Assembly: GCA_002414505.1 (NCBI GenBank)
Contig: DHZF01000093.1
Span: 16,806-80,805 of the forward strand
DNA from: Hyphomonas sp. UBA5111
GTDB lineage: Bacteria > Pseudomonadota > Alphaproteobacteria > Caulobacterales > Hyphomonadaceae
Direction: 5' to 3'
DNA length: 64,000 nt
The position numbers and the translations under genes were made by a program. The notes beneath the pieces are model-generated. The model worked only from the letters and a program-made list of their open reading frames with translations, was not told the origin of the DNA and did not search any database. Positions 42,821 through 52,507 of this stretch are shown in pieces (within the stretch, counting starts at the first letter, position 1; every line of letters starts with the position of its first letter).

Positions 42821-42855
42821 AAGCCCTCGCCCATGGAATGGCCGAGGGCTTTTTC
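42821..42855 (+). terminator. Rho-independent terminator after mlaA-mlaC
   Basis: AAGCCCTCG (42821-42829) pairs with CGAGGGCTT (42843-42851) and the stem is directly followed by a T-run (TTTTTC ending at 42855). It is 22 bp past the mlaC stop and ends the two-gene transcript; the convergent sulfotransferase gene stops just beyond. Confidence 0.88.
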
Positions 42856-42866
42856 TTGAATGACCC

Positions 42867-43730
42867 TCACACACTCCAGCCGCGAAACGTCTTACCGGTA
42901 AGTTCGCGGAACCTGACGGCATCCGATTTCAGCTTCTTCGCAAGGACCGAGCGGAGCCTGTCATCGAACTCCGGAACGGGGATTGCCTTGTCGGCCTTCA
43001 CGGCAGATCGCATGGAATCGATCAGAACCCGAGGGCTATGGGCACGGACATACCGGCCGATAGAAGTATCTCGCATCTGCCCCCACCATCTGGGCATTTT
43101 GCGCAGGTCTTCCCCGGTATTCGCGATCGGTAAACTGCCAAGGCTGTCGATGGCCGAGGGGGAAAGCCCAATATGCTGACCAATCCTCTCCATTACCGCG
43201 GAGGGTTGATTGAGCAGATTATCGAAATCGACAACCAGAATATCGTCCTTGGACCAATATTCATAATACGGTTCGAGTTGGTAGGCATATTTGCTGACCA
43301 TAAGGATGTGCTCGCCTTCACTCGTATCAAATACTTCCGATGGCGCGGGCATTGACCCGGAATGCATATAAGTGTGCTTGTACTGAGATTCTGCGCGTGC
43401 GACGGGGTCCCTGGCGATGAATATCAGCTTGGCATTGGGGGCATTTTCGAAGATTCGCGCCGCCGCACACGGAAACACGTCCCGCTTGGTGTAATTCGGG
43501 CAGAAGTCGATCCAGGGCAACGTCGAATTGCGAAACTGTCTGCGATACCAGTTCGTCCCGCGTGAATAGTTTGATTGGCTCAGATAGAAATCGGTTTCCT
43601 TGCATTCGGGAACAGCAACCATCACGCTCTTCAGGAAAGCGCGATATAGCGCTGTCGTCCCTGACCGCATCGCACCGATGACGATTGCATCAGGCGAGGA
43701 TTTCTCCTGAGATATATCCGAACGCGTCAT
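42867..43730 (-). CDS. Sulfotransferase family protein
   Basis: A 287-residue enzyme with the PAPS-binding 5'-phosphosulfate loop AIVIGAMRSGTTALYRA (about residues 15-31) and the 3'-phosphate motif FIARDPVARAESQYKH (about 105-120), as in glycan and heparan-type sulfotransferases. It should transfer sulfate from PAPS to a hydroxyl of a carbohydrate or small molecule in the cytosol. It is a single gene flanked by the mla terminator and an MscS gene, so its acceptor is unknown; sulfation of the surface polysaccharide encoded 15-40 kb to the left is conceivable but not shown. Confidence 0.85.
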   Translation of the reverse strand: MTRSDISQEKSSPDAIVIGAMRSGTTALYRAFLKSVMVAVPECKETDFYLSQSNYSRGTNWYRRQFRNSTLPWIDFCPNYTKRDVFPCAAARIFENAPNAKLIFIARDPVARAESQYKHTYMHSGSMPAPSEVFDTSEGEHILMVSKYAYQLEPYYEYWSKDDILVVDFDNLLNQPSAVMERIGQHIGLSPSAIDSLGSLPIANTGEDLRKMPRWWGQMRDTSIGRYVRAHSPRVLIDSMRSAVKADKAIPVPEFDDRLRSVLAKKLKSDAVRFRELTGKTFRGWSV

Positions 43731-43998
43731 AATCGATCGTCCCCAAAAACGATACGTACTCGTCTTTTATAAAAGCCAAGCAGGCGTCTTAGCCTCCTTC
43801 AAAAGTTAGGAAGTTTATCGATGCCGCCGCAAGCAGATTCAGGTAAGTTGTTTACGAACATTAAGAATATTCGGGATTGTTCCAGATTTCGTTCAGCAAT
43901 GTGCTTAATAATTGAGCGACCATCGGACGAAACGGTCATCGCCGCTGCAAATAGCGCGCTTTGGGAACTGCCTTCCGGGTCGTGGGTTAAATATCCAG

Positions 43999-45390
43999 AT
44001 GCCCGTCTTTCCGCATTCCCCGTTTACTTTGGCCGCCGTGACATTCCGGGCGGCGATCCTGGCGCTCGTTGCGAGCACATATGCGGCCTCTGCCATGTCC
44101 CAAAGCCGTGAAGCATCACCCTCCGCACCGTCAGACCTGATCGCAGTCACTCCTCCTACGACGTCCGGCGACGAACGGATCGAGGATCGGATCCAGAATA
44201 TTTTTGCAGAAGTGGATGAGCTGAAGAACATCAGCGCAAGTGTCCGGAACGGCGTGGTCACGCTGGAGGGATCAACCACAAATGCCGCAACAGCTGATCG
44301 TGCCGAGCAGATCACGCTGCGTATTGAGGGAGTGGTCACCATCCAGAACCGGATCGAGCAGGCAGTCGGCGTAGGAGACAATGTCAGCCCCATACTGGAG
44401 ACCACTTCCACGCGGGTAAATCAGATCGTTCGGTCAATACCTTTGCTGGCTGTTGCCTTGACGGCCTTTCTGATCATTTCATTCCTGGGGCACCTTCTGG
44501 CTTCGTGGAAAGGTTTCTGGCGGCGGATCATGCCTAACTCCTTCCTGTCGGACCTTGTCGCCGGGGCCAGCCGTATCATCGCGGTGGTGATCGGCCTGAT
44601 CGTGGCCATGAATGTGATGGGGGCAACTACGTTGCTGGGCACTGTGCTGGGAGGCGCGGGCGTGATCGGTCTGGCCCTCGGCTTTGCCGTTCGGGACACG
44701 CTGGAAAACTACATTTCCTCGATCATGCTGAGCATTCGTCAGCCTTTCCGGGCAAACGAACATGTCGTGATCGATGAGCATGAAGGCATTGTGGTACGAT
44801 TGACGTCACGGTCCACTGTCCTGATGACGCTCAATGGCAATCATTTGCGCATTCCAAATTCGACGGTCTTCAAGGCCGTCATTCTGAATTATACGCGCAA
44901 TCCGGAACGCCGTTTTGAGTTTGACCTGGGCGTTGACGCAAATGACGATCCCGTCGCTGCCATGCAGCTCGGCCTGGATACGTTGAAATCCTTGCCCTAC
45001 GTACTCGAACAGCCCGATCCGGAATCCTACATTCAGACCGTTGGGGATTCGAATATTGTCCTGCGCTTCATGGGATGGGTGGACCAGCGAGACTCCAATT
45101 TCGGCAAGGCTCGCGGACTTGCAATCAGTGCCACCAAGGACGTGCTGGAGCAGGAGGGCTTTACCTTGCCGGAGCCGATCTACCGCCTGCGGTTCGATAC
45201 CGGAACCGCACAGCCAGCCGCGACTGGTACCGGCAATGCTCAAGCGGCCCCATCCCGTCGAAAGGAAACCGCAGAACCGCGGGATGCAGCAGATGTGAAG
45301 CCGGACAGCCATCTCAACCAGATCGTCGCCGAGGAACGCGCAGCGACCGGTGAAGAAGACCTGCTCGACGAAAAACGGCCCGTCGAATAA
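43999..45390 (+). CDS. MscS-family mechanosensitive channel with an N-terminal BON domain
   Basis: The ATG at 43999 gives 463 residues; the frame opens earlier at a TTG (43912). After a signal sequence (FRAAILALVASTYAASAMS) comes a periplasmic BON-like domain (about residues 50-110, SVRNGVVTLEGSTTNAAT), then three helices and the MscS pore segment GVIGLALGFAVRDTLENYIS, followed by IRQPFRANEHVVIDEHEGIV, the start of the beta domain. The C-terminal 60 residues are acidic and unstructured. MscS channels release osmolytes upon hypo-osmotic shock. A BON domain, which binds membranes or other proteins, in front of the pore is less usual. Confidence 0.87.
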   Translation: MPVFPHSPFTLAAVTFRAAILALVASTYAASAMSQSREASPSAPSDLIAVTPPTTSGDERIEDRIQNIFAEVDELKNISASVRNGVVTLEGSTTNAATADRAEQITLRIEGVVTIQNRIEQAVGVGDNVSPILETTSTRVNQIVRSIPLLAVALTAFLIISFLGHLLASWKGFWRRIMPNSFLSDLVAGASRIIAVVIGLIVAMNVMGATTLLGTVLGGAGVIGLALGFAVRDTLENYISSIMLSIRQPFRANEHVVIDEHEGIVVRLTSRSTVLMTLNGNHLRIPNSTVFKAVILNYTRNPERRFEFDLGVDANDDPVAAMQLGLDTLKSLPYVLEQPDPESYIQTVGDSNIVLRFMGWVDQRDSNFGKARGLAISATKDVLEQEGFTLPEPIYRLRFDTGTAQPAATGTGNAQAAPSRRKETAEPRDAADVKPDSHLNQIVAEERAATGEEDLLDEKRPVE

Positions 45391-45411
45391 CGAGCCGTCT
45401 CTCAAAATTCG

Positions 45412-47076
45412 CTAGCGAGCGAACTTCTTGAATTTCAGTCGTTTCGGATTGACGGCATCTTCGCCGAGACGGCGCTTCTTGTCTTCGAGGTAGGACGAGA
45501 AATCCCCCTCGAACCATTCGACGTGGGAATTCCCTTCGAAGGCGAGAATATGGGTCGCCATGCGGTCAAGGAACCAGCGGTCGTGCGAGATGATCACCGC
45601 GCAGCCCGGGAAATTGTCGAGGCCTTCTTCCAGCGCCTGAAGCGTTTCGACATCGAGGTCGTTGGTCGGTTCATCGAGCAGCAACAGGTTATGGCTGCCC
45701 TTCAACATCTTGGCGAGATGGACGCGATTGCGCTCACCGCCTGACAATAGACCAACTTTTTTCTGCTGATCGGTGCCTTTGAAGTTGAAGGCGCCGACAT
45801 AGGCCCGCGACATGACTTCCACACCACCAAGGTCGATAACATCCGTCCCGCCCGAGATTTCTTCCCAGACATTCTTGTCCGAGTCCAGCTTGTCGCGGCT
45901 CTGGTCGACATAGCCGATCTTGACCGTATCGCCGACGCGCAGACTACCTTCATCCGGTTTTTCCTGCCCCAGGATCATCTTGAACAGGGTCGACTTACCT
46001 GCCCCGTTCGGACCGATAACGCCGACGATGCCGCCGGGCGGCAGTTTGAAGTCGAGATCTTCGATCAGGAGGTTGTCACCGAAAGCCTTGCGCAAATGCT
46101 CTGCCTCCAGGACCACGCCGCCGAGGCGGGGCCCAGGGGGGATGCGTATCTGAGCGGTCATGACCTTTTCCCGCTCTGCCTGCGAGGCCATTTCCTCATA
46201 GGCATTGATACGTGCCTTGGATTTCGCCTGACGCGCCTTCTGGCCGGACCGGACCCATTCCAATTCCTTCGCAAGCGTGCGTTTGCGCCCGGTTTCTTCG
46301 CGCGCCTCCTGCTCCATCCGTTTGGCCTTCTGTTCGACCCAGCCGGAATAGTTGCCCTGGAAAGGCACGCCGCGGCCCCGGTCGAGTTCGAGAATCCAAC
46401 TGGTGATGTCGTCCAGGAAGTAGCGGTCGTGGGTAACGAGAATGACGCACCCGGGAAAGTGGATAAGATAGTTTTGCAGCCACGCGACGGTCTCGGCGTC
46501 GAGGTGGTTGGTCGGTTCATCCATGAGGATCATGTCAGGCTTCGACAGAAGCAGCTGGCAGATTGCGACGCGGCGAACTTCACCGCCTGACAGCGCGGAG
46601 ACATCGGCATCATTGTCCGGACAGCCGAGCGCGGTCAGGGCCATATCGATCTTGGAATCAATGTCCCAGGCGTCGGCCGCATCAATCTGCTCCTGCAGCG
46701 CAGTCATCTGCTCCATCAGTTCGTCGGAATAGTCCTCGCCCAGCTTTTCAGAGATGGCGTTGAACTGGTCCAACATCTGCTTCTCAGGGCATTTGGTGGC
46801 CACATTCTCAAAAACAGTCAGCTCTGGATCGAGTTTCGGCTCCTGAGGAAGGTAGCCCACTTTCACACCGTCTGCGGCCCAGGCCTCGCCCTGAAAATCC
46901 TTGTCTTCGCCAGCCATGATCCGCAGCAGGGTCGACTTACCTGAGCCGTTGACGCCGACGACACCGATCTTGGCATCCGGCAGGAAATTCAGGTGGATAT
47001 TCTCGAACACCTTCTTTCCACCAGGATACGCCTTGGTCAGGCCTTGCATTTGGAAAACGATTTGGGGACCGGCCAT
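45412..47076 (-). CDS. ettA: Energy-dependent translational throttle protein EttA (ABC-F)
   Basis: From the ATG at 47076 the protein has 554 residues, matching E. coli EttA (555); an upstream extension to 47160 is not expected. Two ABC domains are joined by the linker: Walker A GVNGSGKSTLLRI and GPNGAGKSTLFKM, signature LSGGEVRRVAICQLLL and LSGGERNRVHLAKML, and arm/tRNA-interaction linker between. It binds the ribosomal E site and gates early elongation according to ADP/ATP. Orientation and size rule out an export ABC protein, as no membrane partner is near. Confidence 0.95.
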   Translation of the reverse strand: MAGPQIVFQMQGLTKAYPGGKKVFENIHLNFLPDAKIGVVGVNGSGKSTLLRIMAGEDKDFQGEAWAADGVKVGYLPQEPKLDPELTVFENVATKCPEKQMLDQFNAISEKLGEDYSDELMEQMTALQEQIDAADAWDIDSKIDMALTALGCPDNDADVSALSGGEVRRVAICQLLLSKPDMILMDEPTNHLDAETVAWLQNYLIHFPGCVILVTHDRYFLDDITSWILELDRGRGVPFQGNYSGWVEQKAKRMEQEAREETGRKRTLAKELEWVRSGQKARQAKSKARINAYEEMASQAEREKVMTAQIRIPPGPRLGGVVLEAEHLRKAFGDNLLIEDLDFKLPPGGIVGVIGPNGAGKSTLFKMILGQEKPDEGSLRVGDTVKIGYVDQSRDKLDSDKNVWEEISGGTDVIDLGGVEVMSRAYVGAFNFKGTDQQKKVGLLSGGERNRVHLAKMLKGSHNLLLLDEPTNDLDVETLQALEEGLDNFPGCAVIISHDRWFLDRMATHILAFEGNSHVEWFEGDFSSYLEDKKRRLGEDAVNPKRLKFKKFAR

Positions 47077-47190
47077 GACGGGTATTCCTGTATAAACGGG
47101 TATGAGACGCGTTGTACTTGCGCGCGCGCCGGGGAAAATCAAGCGGGCAAGCGCAATCAACCGACTGAAGATCGGTCAGGTGGCCGGTGA

Positions 47191-47850
47191 TCAGCCTTCG
47201 ATCCGCTTGCGCTCATCTTCCGTCAGCACGCTGGCAAGACGCTCGAGTTCCGTCTCGGCACTGCGATTGCCCATGTCCTGAGCACGGCTGAACCAGCGCC
47301 AGGCTTCCACGAAATCAGGCTGGTCCTGACCGTGCCCCCCGGCATGGGCGATTCCGAGATTGAACGCGCAACGATTGTCGCCCAACTCAGCGCCCTTGTC
47401 CCACCAGGATTGCGCGGTCTCGAATTCCCTCGGTCCCCCTGCCCCGGTCATCATCATGACGCCAAGGTAGGTCATCGCATTGACCTCGCCGAGATGTGCA
47501 GCCTGTTCAAAGAGCCGCCGGGCATCGATTTCGTTCTTTTCACCGCCCAGTGCGCGCAGTTTCATGAACCCCAGATTGAACATGGCCGGAGCAAGACCCG
47601 CCTCGGCCGCTTGTGCGTAATAGGCTCTGGCGGCTGCGAAATCCTGATGGACCCCGCGACCATGATGAAGCATCGCACCGAAATTGTTTGCAGCTGCGGC
47701 GTGTCCGGAATCCGCAGCCCGACGCATCAACGCCGCGGATTTCATCAAGCTCTCTCCGCCCTCGCTATCCAGTAGCAAGGCGACCGCTTGTTCGAACAGA
47801 ACATCCCCTTCCGCCATGCCCGTACGATATGCATAAACCGCTGCCTGCAT
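47191..47850 (-). CDS. Sel1-repeat (TPR-like) protein
   Basis: About 219 residues from the ATG at 47850; GTG at 47877 and ATG at 47817 are alternative starts, none with a clear ribosome site. Five Sel1-type repeats are visible, e.g. AAAANNFGAMLHHGRGVHQD, APAMFNLGFMKLRALG, VNAMTYLGVMMMTGAG and RCAFNLGIAHAGGHG, each with the A-x4-LG-x7-G pattern. Sel1 proteins are scaffolds in signalling or envelope functions. No signal peptide is evident, so a cytosolic role is probable. Divergent from the S9 peptidase gene. Confidence 0.82.
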   Translation of the reverse strand: MQAAVYAYRTGMAEGDVLFEQAVALLLDSEGGESLMKSAALMRRAADSGHAAAANNFGAMLHHGRGVHQDFAAARAYYAQAAEAGLAPAMFNLGFMKLRALGGEKNEIDARRLFEQAAHLGEVNAMTYLGVMMMTGAGGPREFETAQSWWDKGAELGDNRCAFNLGIAHAGGHGQDQPDFVEAWRWFSRAQDMGNRSAETELERLASVLTEDERKRIEG

Positions 47851-48018
47851 AGCGTGTTTTGGCAGTTTTTGCCGCACAAAAGTTGAAACGACTGTTTACT
47901 TGGGGTGACAGCTCGACCTTGCAGTATTCGTTGAATCTGCATTCCTGACAGGCAAATACACGCCGAAGCGAAAAACTTCAAACGATTGCACTTCTTTGCC
48001 GAGGAATCTCTTCCCTCC

Positions 48019-50238
48019 ATGACAGAACTGACCCTGGAACGCCTGTTTGCGTCGCCATCCCTGGCAGGAGCCGCGCCACTGGGCATCAAATACGCGCCCG
48101 ATGGCAGGCGCGTGACGTTTTTGAAGGCCAAACCGGAAGATCAGCAACGCTATGATCTCTGGCAATTCGAGGTTGAGACCGGCCTCCCCTCCTTGCTGGT
48201 GGACTCCCGATTGCTCGAGCCGAACGATATCGCCCTGTCAGAAGAGGAAAAAGCGCTGCGCGAACGTAAGCGCACCGCCGGCAAGACCGGCATTCTCGAT
48301 TATTCCTGGGGAACGGCGGACACAATCCTGGTACCGCTCGGCGGGAACCTGCATCTAGTCATACTCACGGAGGACGGCCCTCAGACTCGGCAGCTCACCG
48401 ATAGTGATGCTTTTGACTATGATGCCCGCATCTCTCCGAAAGGCGCCTATGCAAGCTTCATCAGGGATGGTGCGCTCTGGATGATTGATCTGGCGAACGG
48501 CGCGGATAAACGCCTGTCGCCCCAAGCCGATCCTGCCAATGCCCTCTCATATGGGGTGGCCGAATTCGTCGCTCAGGAAGAGATGAGCCGATATACGGGC
48601 TATTGGTGGAGCCCCGACGACAGATATATCGCCTATACGCGCGTGGATGAGAGCCCTGTAGATGTCGTACCGCGCTTCGACATTTCCGCCGACGACGTGA
48701 CGGTCATTGAGCAACGCTATCCGCGCGCGGGCCGGCCGAATGCCATCATCGATCTGTTCGTCCTGGAGGTGGAGACCGGTATCGTGTCCGAGATCCAGTG
48801 GCGGCGCAATGATTGGGGCCACGCGACCGACCAATATCTGGCGCGCGTGAACTGGACCGAAGACAGCCTGTTCGTGCAACGGGTCAACCGCGCCCAGACA
48901 CAGCTGGAGATGGTCCAGTTCATGGTGTTCAACCCCTCCGACAAGGGCTTGCGCCTGTATGAGGCAACAGTCTCCAAGCTGGATGAACAGCCTCACTGGA
49001 TAAACCTGTCTTCGGACTTCGAAAGCATAGGTCCCTTGGGCGTCATCGTCACGGAGGAGTCGAAAGGGTATCGCCAGATCAGCCGCCTGCCGCCATCGAC
49101 TAGTCATCCCAAACCCTTGATAGGCGGCGACTGGGTCGTTGATGCCATTCAGCATGTGGATGCAGATGCGCCCGCGATCCTGTTTACCGGCTTTCGTGAC
49201 ACTCCCTTGGAACGCCATCTCTACCGCGCCCAGATAGCCTCTCTGACGGCTCCGGACGATGTCAGGATCGACCGCATTACGATCCTTGGTAAGACTTGGT
49301 CCATCAGCATGGCGCCGGATGGGCAATCCTTTGTTGGAACATCATCCTCTCCGGACCAACCCCCACAAACAGGCCTTTATTCAATAGACGGGAATCTGAT
49401 CGCATGGATTGAGGAGAACGCCCTCAATGAAGACCATCCCTATCACCCGTTCCTGGCCGACCATGTCACACCAGATTTCGGCACCCTTACAGCGGATGAC
49501 GGCCAGGCACTCCACTACTCGCTCTTGAAACCTCCCGGCTTCGATCCCGCGACCCGTTACCCTGCCATCATCGAAGTCTATGGCGGGCCACACGTCCAGA
49601 CCGTGACGAACAGCTGGGGAAGCCTGTCTGACCAGTATCTTGCGCGGCAGGGTTATCTCGTATTCCGGCTCGATAATCGCGGTACATGGAACCGCGGCAA
49701 GCAATTCGAGGATGTGATCCATCATCGGACCGGCCTGCACGAAGTAAGCGATCAGATGAAAGGCGTTGACTGGCTTAAGGCTCAATCCTTCGTGGACGCA
49801 GAAAGAATTGGCATTCAGGGCTGGTCCTATGGCGGTTACATGACCCTCATGACCCTCCTGCAGGCACCTGCCGGCACATTCGCAGCTGCCGTGGCAGGAG
49901 CGGCCGTTGCGGACTGGAGCCTCTATGATACATTCTATACGGAGCGTTATATGGGCACGCCGCAGACCAATGCAGGCGGCTATGAGGCTTCCAGCGTGTT
50001 CCCCTATCTGGAAAACCTCTCGGTCCCACTCCTCCTCCTCCACGGCATGGCCGATGACAATGTCACTTTCGACAATGCGACACAGGTGATGGCAAAACTG
50101 CAGGAACTGGGCAAGCCGTTCGACCTGATGACTTATCCCGGCCAGCGCCACGGCATTCGCGGAGAGGCGTTGCAACGCCACCTCATGCAGACGCGTATGT
50201 CTTTTCTAAACCGGATATTGAAGAGACAGACGCCATGA
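48019..50238 (+). CDS. Dipeptidyl-peptidase IV-like S9 family serine peptidase
   Basis: From the ATG at 48019 (GAGGAA upstream) the protein has 739 residues. The N-terminal 470 residues form a beta-propeller-type domain (DPP_IV_N, e.g. RYTGYWWSPDDRYIAYTRVDE, a string split by the usual Trp-Ser-Pro-Asp). The C-terminal alpha/beta hydrolase has GIQGWSYGGYMTLM with the nucleophile at residue 603, LHGMADDNVTFDN carrying the catalytic Asp, and PGQRHGIRG with the His. Members cleave dipeptides after proline or alanine. No signal peptide is visible, so it may act in the cytosol. The Nudix gene overlaps its end by 4 bp. Confidence 0.92.
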   Translation: MTELTLERLFASPSLAGAAPLGIKYAPDGRRVTFLKAKPEDQQRYDLWQFEVETGLPSLLVDSRLLEPNDIALSEEEKALRERKRTAGKTGILDYSWGTADTILVPLGGNLHLVILTEDGPQTRQLTDSDAFDYDARISPKGAYASFIRDGALWMIDLANGADKRLSPQADPANALSYGVAEFVAQEEMSRYTGYWWSPDDRYIAYTRVDESPVDVVPRFDISADDVTVIEQRYPRAGRPNAIIDLFVLEVETGIVSEIQWRRNDWGHATDQYLARVNWTEDSLFVQRVNRAQTQLEMVQFMVFNPSDKGLRLYEATVSKLDEQPHWINLSSDFESIGPLGVIVTEESKGYRQISRLPPSTSHPKPLIGGDWVVDAIQHVDADAPAILFTGFRDTPLERHLYRAQIASLTAPDDVRIDRITILGKTWSISMAPDGQSFVGTSSSPDQPPQTGLYSIDGNLIAWIEENALNEDHPYHPFLADHVTPDFGTLTADDGQALHYSLLKPPGFDPATRYPAIIEVYGGPHVQTVTNSWGSLSDQYLARQGYLVFRLDNRGTWNRGKQFEDVIHHRTGLHEVSDQMKGVDWLKAQSFVDAERIGIQGWSYGGYMTLMTLLQAPAGTFAAAVAGAAVADWSLYDTFYTERYMGTPQTNAGGYEASSVFPYLENLSVPLLLLHGMADDNVTFDNATQVMAKLQELGKPFDLMTYPGQRHGIRGEALQRHLMQTRMSFLNRILKRQTP

Positions 50239-50795
50239 TCAAACCCTGGAAAATCCTCGAGAGCCGCCAGACCTTCAAGGACAAGTTCCTCTCCCTCAGA
50301 ACCGACCGGTGCCAGCGAGAGGATGGGCATGTGGTCCCGGCCTATCATGTGCTGGAATTCACCGATTGGGCGACGATCATCCCTATCACGGATGAGGGGA
50401 ACATCGTTCTGATCCGGGAGTACCGGCATGCCGGCGAAATCGTGTTGTTGGGTGTACCCGGCGGCGTGCTTGACCCCGGCGAGACTGATGCGGAGATGGC
50501 GGCCCGCCGCGAATTGCGGGAAGAGACCGGCTATTCGGCCGGGGAAATGATCCCGGTGGGCAGCTGCTATCCCAACCCGGCGATCCAGGACAACCAGATC
50601 CACTATTTTCTCGCGACAGGTTGCCAGAAGACGCATATCCAGTCGCTCGACCCGAATGAAGAAATCGAAGTGGTGGAAATGCGCTACGAAGAGTTCCTCG
50701 CTTATGAATCCCTCGACGCGCAACATGGGCTTCACGCGGCGGCATTGTTTTACACGGAGCGGTATTTCGGGAAACATCCTGAGAAACGACCCTGA
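50235..50795 (+). CDS. Nudix hydrolase (ADP-ribose pyrophosphatase-like)
   Basis: A 186-residue Nudix protein. The 23-residue Nudix box is complete at about residues 75-97: G-x5-E-x7-RELREETG-x-S, with GGVLDPGETDAEM before and ARRELREETGYSAGEM after; the two glutamates of REEG type bind Mg. The flanking architecture (N-terminal WKILESRQTFKD and YHVLEFTDWATIIPI) fits the ADP-ribose/NADH pyrophosphatase subgroup. It cleaves X linked to nucleoside diphosphate. Its ATG overlaps the stop of the S9 peptidase and the DUF1330 gene follows 10 bp later, so the three are one transcript. Confidence 0.93.
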   Translation: MIKPWKILESRQTFKDKFLSLRTDRCQREDGHVVPAYHVLEFTDWATIIPITDEGNIVLIREYRHAGEIVLLGVPGGVLDPGETDAEMAARRELREETGYSAGEMIPVGSCYPNPAIQDNQIHYFLATGCQKTHIQSLDPNEEIEVVEMRYEEFLAYESLDAQHGLHAAALFYTERYFGKHPEKRP

Positions 50796-50805
50796 GGAGC
50801 CGCCC

Positions 50806-51228
50806 ATGCCAGCCTTCCAGCCTACTGCCGACCAGTTCAGAGCGTTTCGCGACGATCCTTATGATGGGCCCGTCGCGCAGGTGAATTTGCTGAAATTCCG
50901 CGTAAAGGCTGAGTACCAGCCGGATGATCCCGAATATGGCGAGAAGATCAGCGGGACAGACGCCTACATCCGCTATTCGGAAGCCTTCACCAAGGCGGCC
51001 GCCGAAGTCGGCGGAACCACGACCTTGCTCGCGACCACAGAGCGCTACTTCATTGGCCAGGGCGATTGGGACGGCGTACTCGTCAATCACTTTCCCAGCC
51101 GGAAGGCGTTCATCGCCACGCTGAACCATCCGGACTACAAATCCATGTCCCGCCACCGCGAGGCTGGCCTGCTCTGTCAGGAATTGATCGTGACCCGGCC
51201 CCTCTGGCTGAACGGCGAAAAAGTCTGA
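50806..51228 (+). CDS. DUF1330 ferredoxin-like protein
   Basis: A 140-residue protein with GAGGAG seven bases before the ATG. It has the DUF1330 hallmark VAQVNLLKFR (about residues 25-34), DAYIRYSEAF and a DGVLVNHFPSRKAFIATLNH segment, a dimeric alpha/beta (ferredoxin-like) barrel fold related to antibiotic-biosynthesis monooxygenases and YciI. No catalytic function has been shown for the family. It is the last gene of the S9 peptidase-Nudix run. Confidence 0.85.
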   Translation: MPAFQPTADQFRAFRDDPYDGPVAQVNLLKFRVKAEYQPDDPEYGEKISGTDAYIRYSEAFTKAAAEVGGTTTLLATTERYFIGQGDWDGVLVNHFPSRKAFIATLNHPDYKSMSRHREAGLLCQELIVTRPLWLNGEKV

Positions 51229-51308
51229 GCTGCTACATATCCCGGACCGGGACAGGTTTGCGGTTTCCTTGAAGACCGGTTCGACGCAAAGTCTGCGCGA
51301 ATCCCATT

Positions 51309-52439
51309 ATGAGGAATCCCAGAGTGACGAAGAAACCGTCTGCCGTTTCAGAACTGCTGCACCATCGCGCCAGGAGCCTGTCCAAAGGCGACCCGATCTC
51401 GCTTCCCATCATGGCGAGCACGACCTTCCTGCTGCCGGGTGATCCCGATGGCAGCCATTTCTATGGCCGCAATGGCAACCCCACCGTGGAGACTGTCGAA
51501 GCCGAAATCGGGCTGCTGGAAAACGCCGAGACCGTTCTTTTCCCCTCCGGCATGGCAGCAATCGCGGCTGTCTTCCACACCGTCCTGCGTCCGGGCGACA
51601 AGGTGCTCGTCCATGCTGACGGGTACTACAATGTGCGGGCTCTGCTGAACGAATATTTCGTGCCCCGGGGAGTCGCAGTCGAAACATGCCCTACCGCCGA
51701 CATGGCTGAGGCTGACATGTCGGGTTGCCGGCTCGTGATGATCGAGACGCCATCCAATCCAGGTCTGGATGTGTGTGACATTGCCGCCGTAGCCGACCGG
51801 GCCAAATCTGCGGGCGCCTTGCTTGTCGCCGACAACACGACGGCTACCCCGCTCTGCCAACAGCCCCTGGATCTGGGAGCCGATATTGTCCTTATGGCCG
51901 ACACCAAGGCAATGGCGGGCCATTCGGACGTCCTATGCGGACATGTCGCAAGTCGGGACACTTCGCTGATGAACCAGGTGCGCGGCTACCGTCGGCTGGG
52001 TGGAGCGATTGTCAGTCCATTCGACGCCTACCTGCTCCATCGCGGGCTCGAAACGCTGGAATTGCGCGTTTCGCGGGCAAACCAGAATGCGCTGACTCTG
52101 GCAAATTTCCTGTCATCCCACCCCTCCGTTCAATCGGTTCGGTACCCTGGCCTCCCGCGCGACGCGAGCCATGCCGTGGCTGCTCGCCAGATGCGGGATT
52201 TCGGCCCTATCGTAAGCTTTACACTAAAAGACCGGGAAACCGCGGAAAAGTTCATAAGTAACAATGCCCTAATTGTCCCGGCGACCAGCTTTGGTGGGGT
52301 GCATACGTCTGCGGAATGCCGAGTAAGGTGGGGCGATCAGGTCACAGATGGATTCATTCGGTTGGCATGTGGAATCGAGCCCAGTGAAGACCTTGTAATG
52401 TCTGCGGAAAATGCACTACGAGAGATAGGTCCGGTTTGA
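51309..52439 (+). CDS. Cys/Met-metabolism PLP-dependent enzyme (cystathionine synthase/lyase type)
   Basis: A 376-residue fold-type I PLP enzyme. The lysine that binds PLP is in MADTKAMAGHSDVLCGHV, matching the MetB/MetC pattern xxTKxxxGHSD. Other motifs: MASTTFLLP, HFYGRNGNPTVETVEAEIG, LFPSGMAAIAAVF, and C-terminal PATSFGGVHT. Such enzymes form cystathionine or cleave cystathionine, methionine or related thioethers. Start at ATG 51309; a GTG at 51324 is an alternative. It has its own gap of about 80 bp upstream. The substrate is not determined; the methionine-cycle genes elsewhere in the window make a transsulfuration role reasonable (inference). Confidence 0.88.
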   Translation: MRNPRVTKKPSAVSELLHHRARSLSKGDPISLPIMASTTFLLPGDPDGSHFYGRNGNPTVETVEAEIGLLENAETVLFPSGMAAIAAVFHTVLRPGDKVLVHADGYYNVRALLNEYFVPRGVAVETCPTADMAEADMSGCRLVMIETPSNPGLDVCDIAAVADRAKSAGALLVADNTTATPLCQQPLDLGADIVLMADTKAMAGHSDVLCGHVASRDTSLMNQVRGYRRLGGAIVSPFDAYLLHRGLETLELRVSRANQNALTLANFLSSHPSVQSVRYPGLPRDASHAVAARQMRDFGPIVSFTLKDRETAEKFISNNALIVPATSFGGVHTSAECRVRWGDQVTDGFIRLACGIEPSEDLVMSAENALREIGPV

Positions 52440-52507
52440 CCTTGCAGAAGTGACTTTCGCGGACAAGTGGTATAGCGTTTGCTCTCAACGAGCAGGGGTC
52501 TCGTTTC

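Noticed and set aside
45408-45423. TTCGCT/AGCGAA hairpin between MscS and ettA as a bidirectional terminator
   Set aside because: It is short, overlaps the ettA stop and has no T-run on either side.
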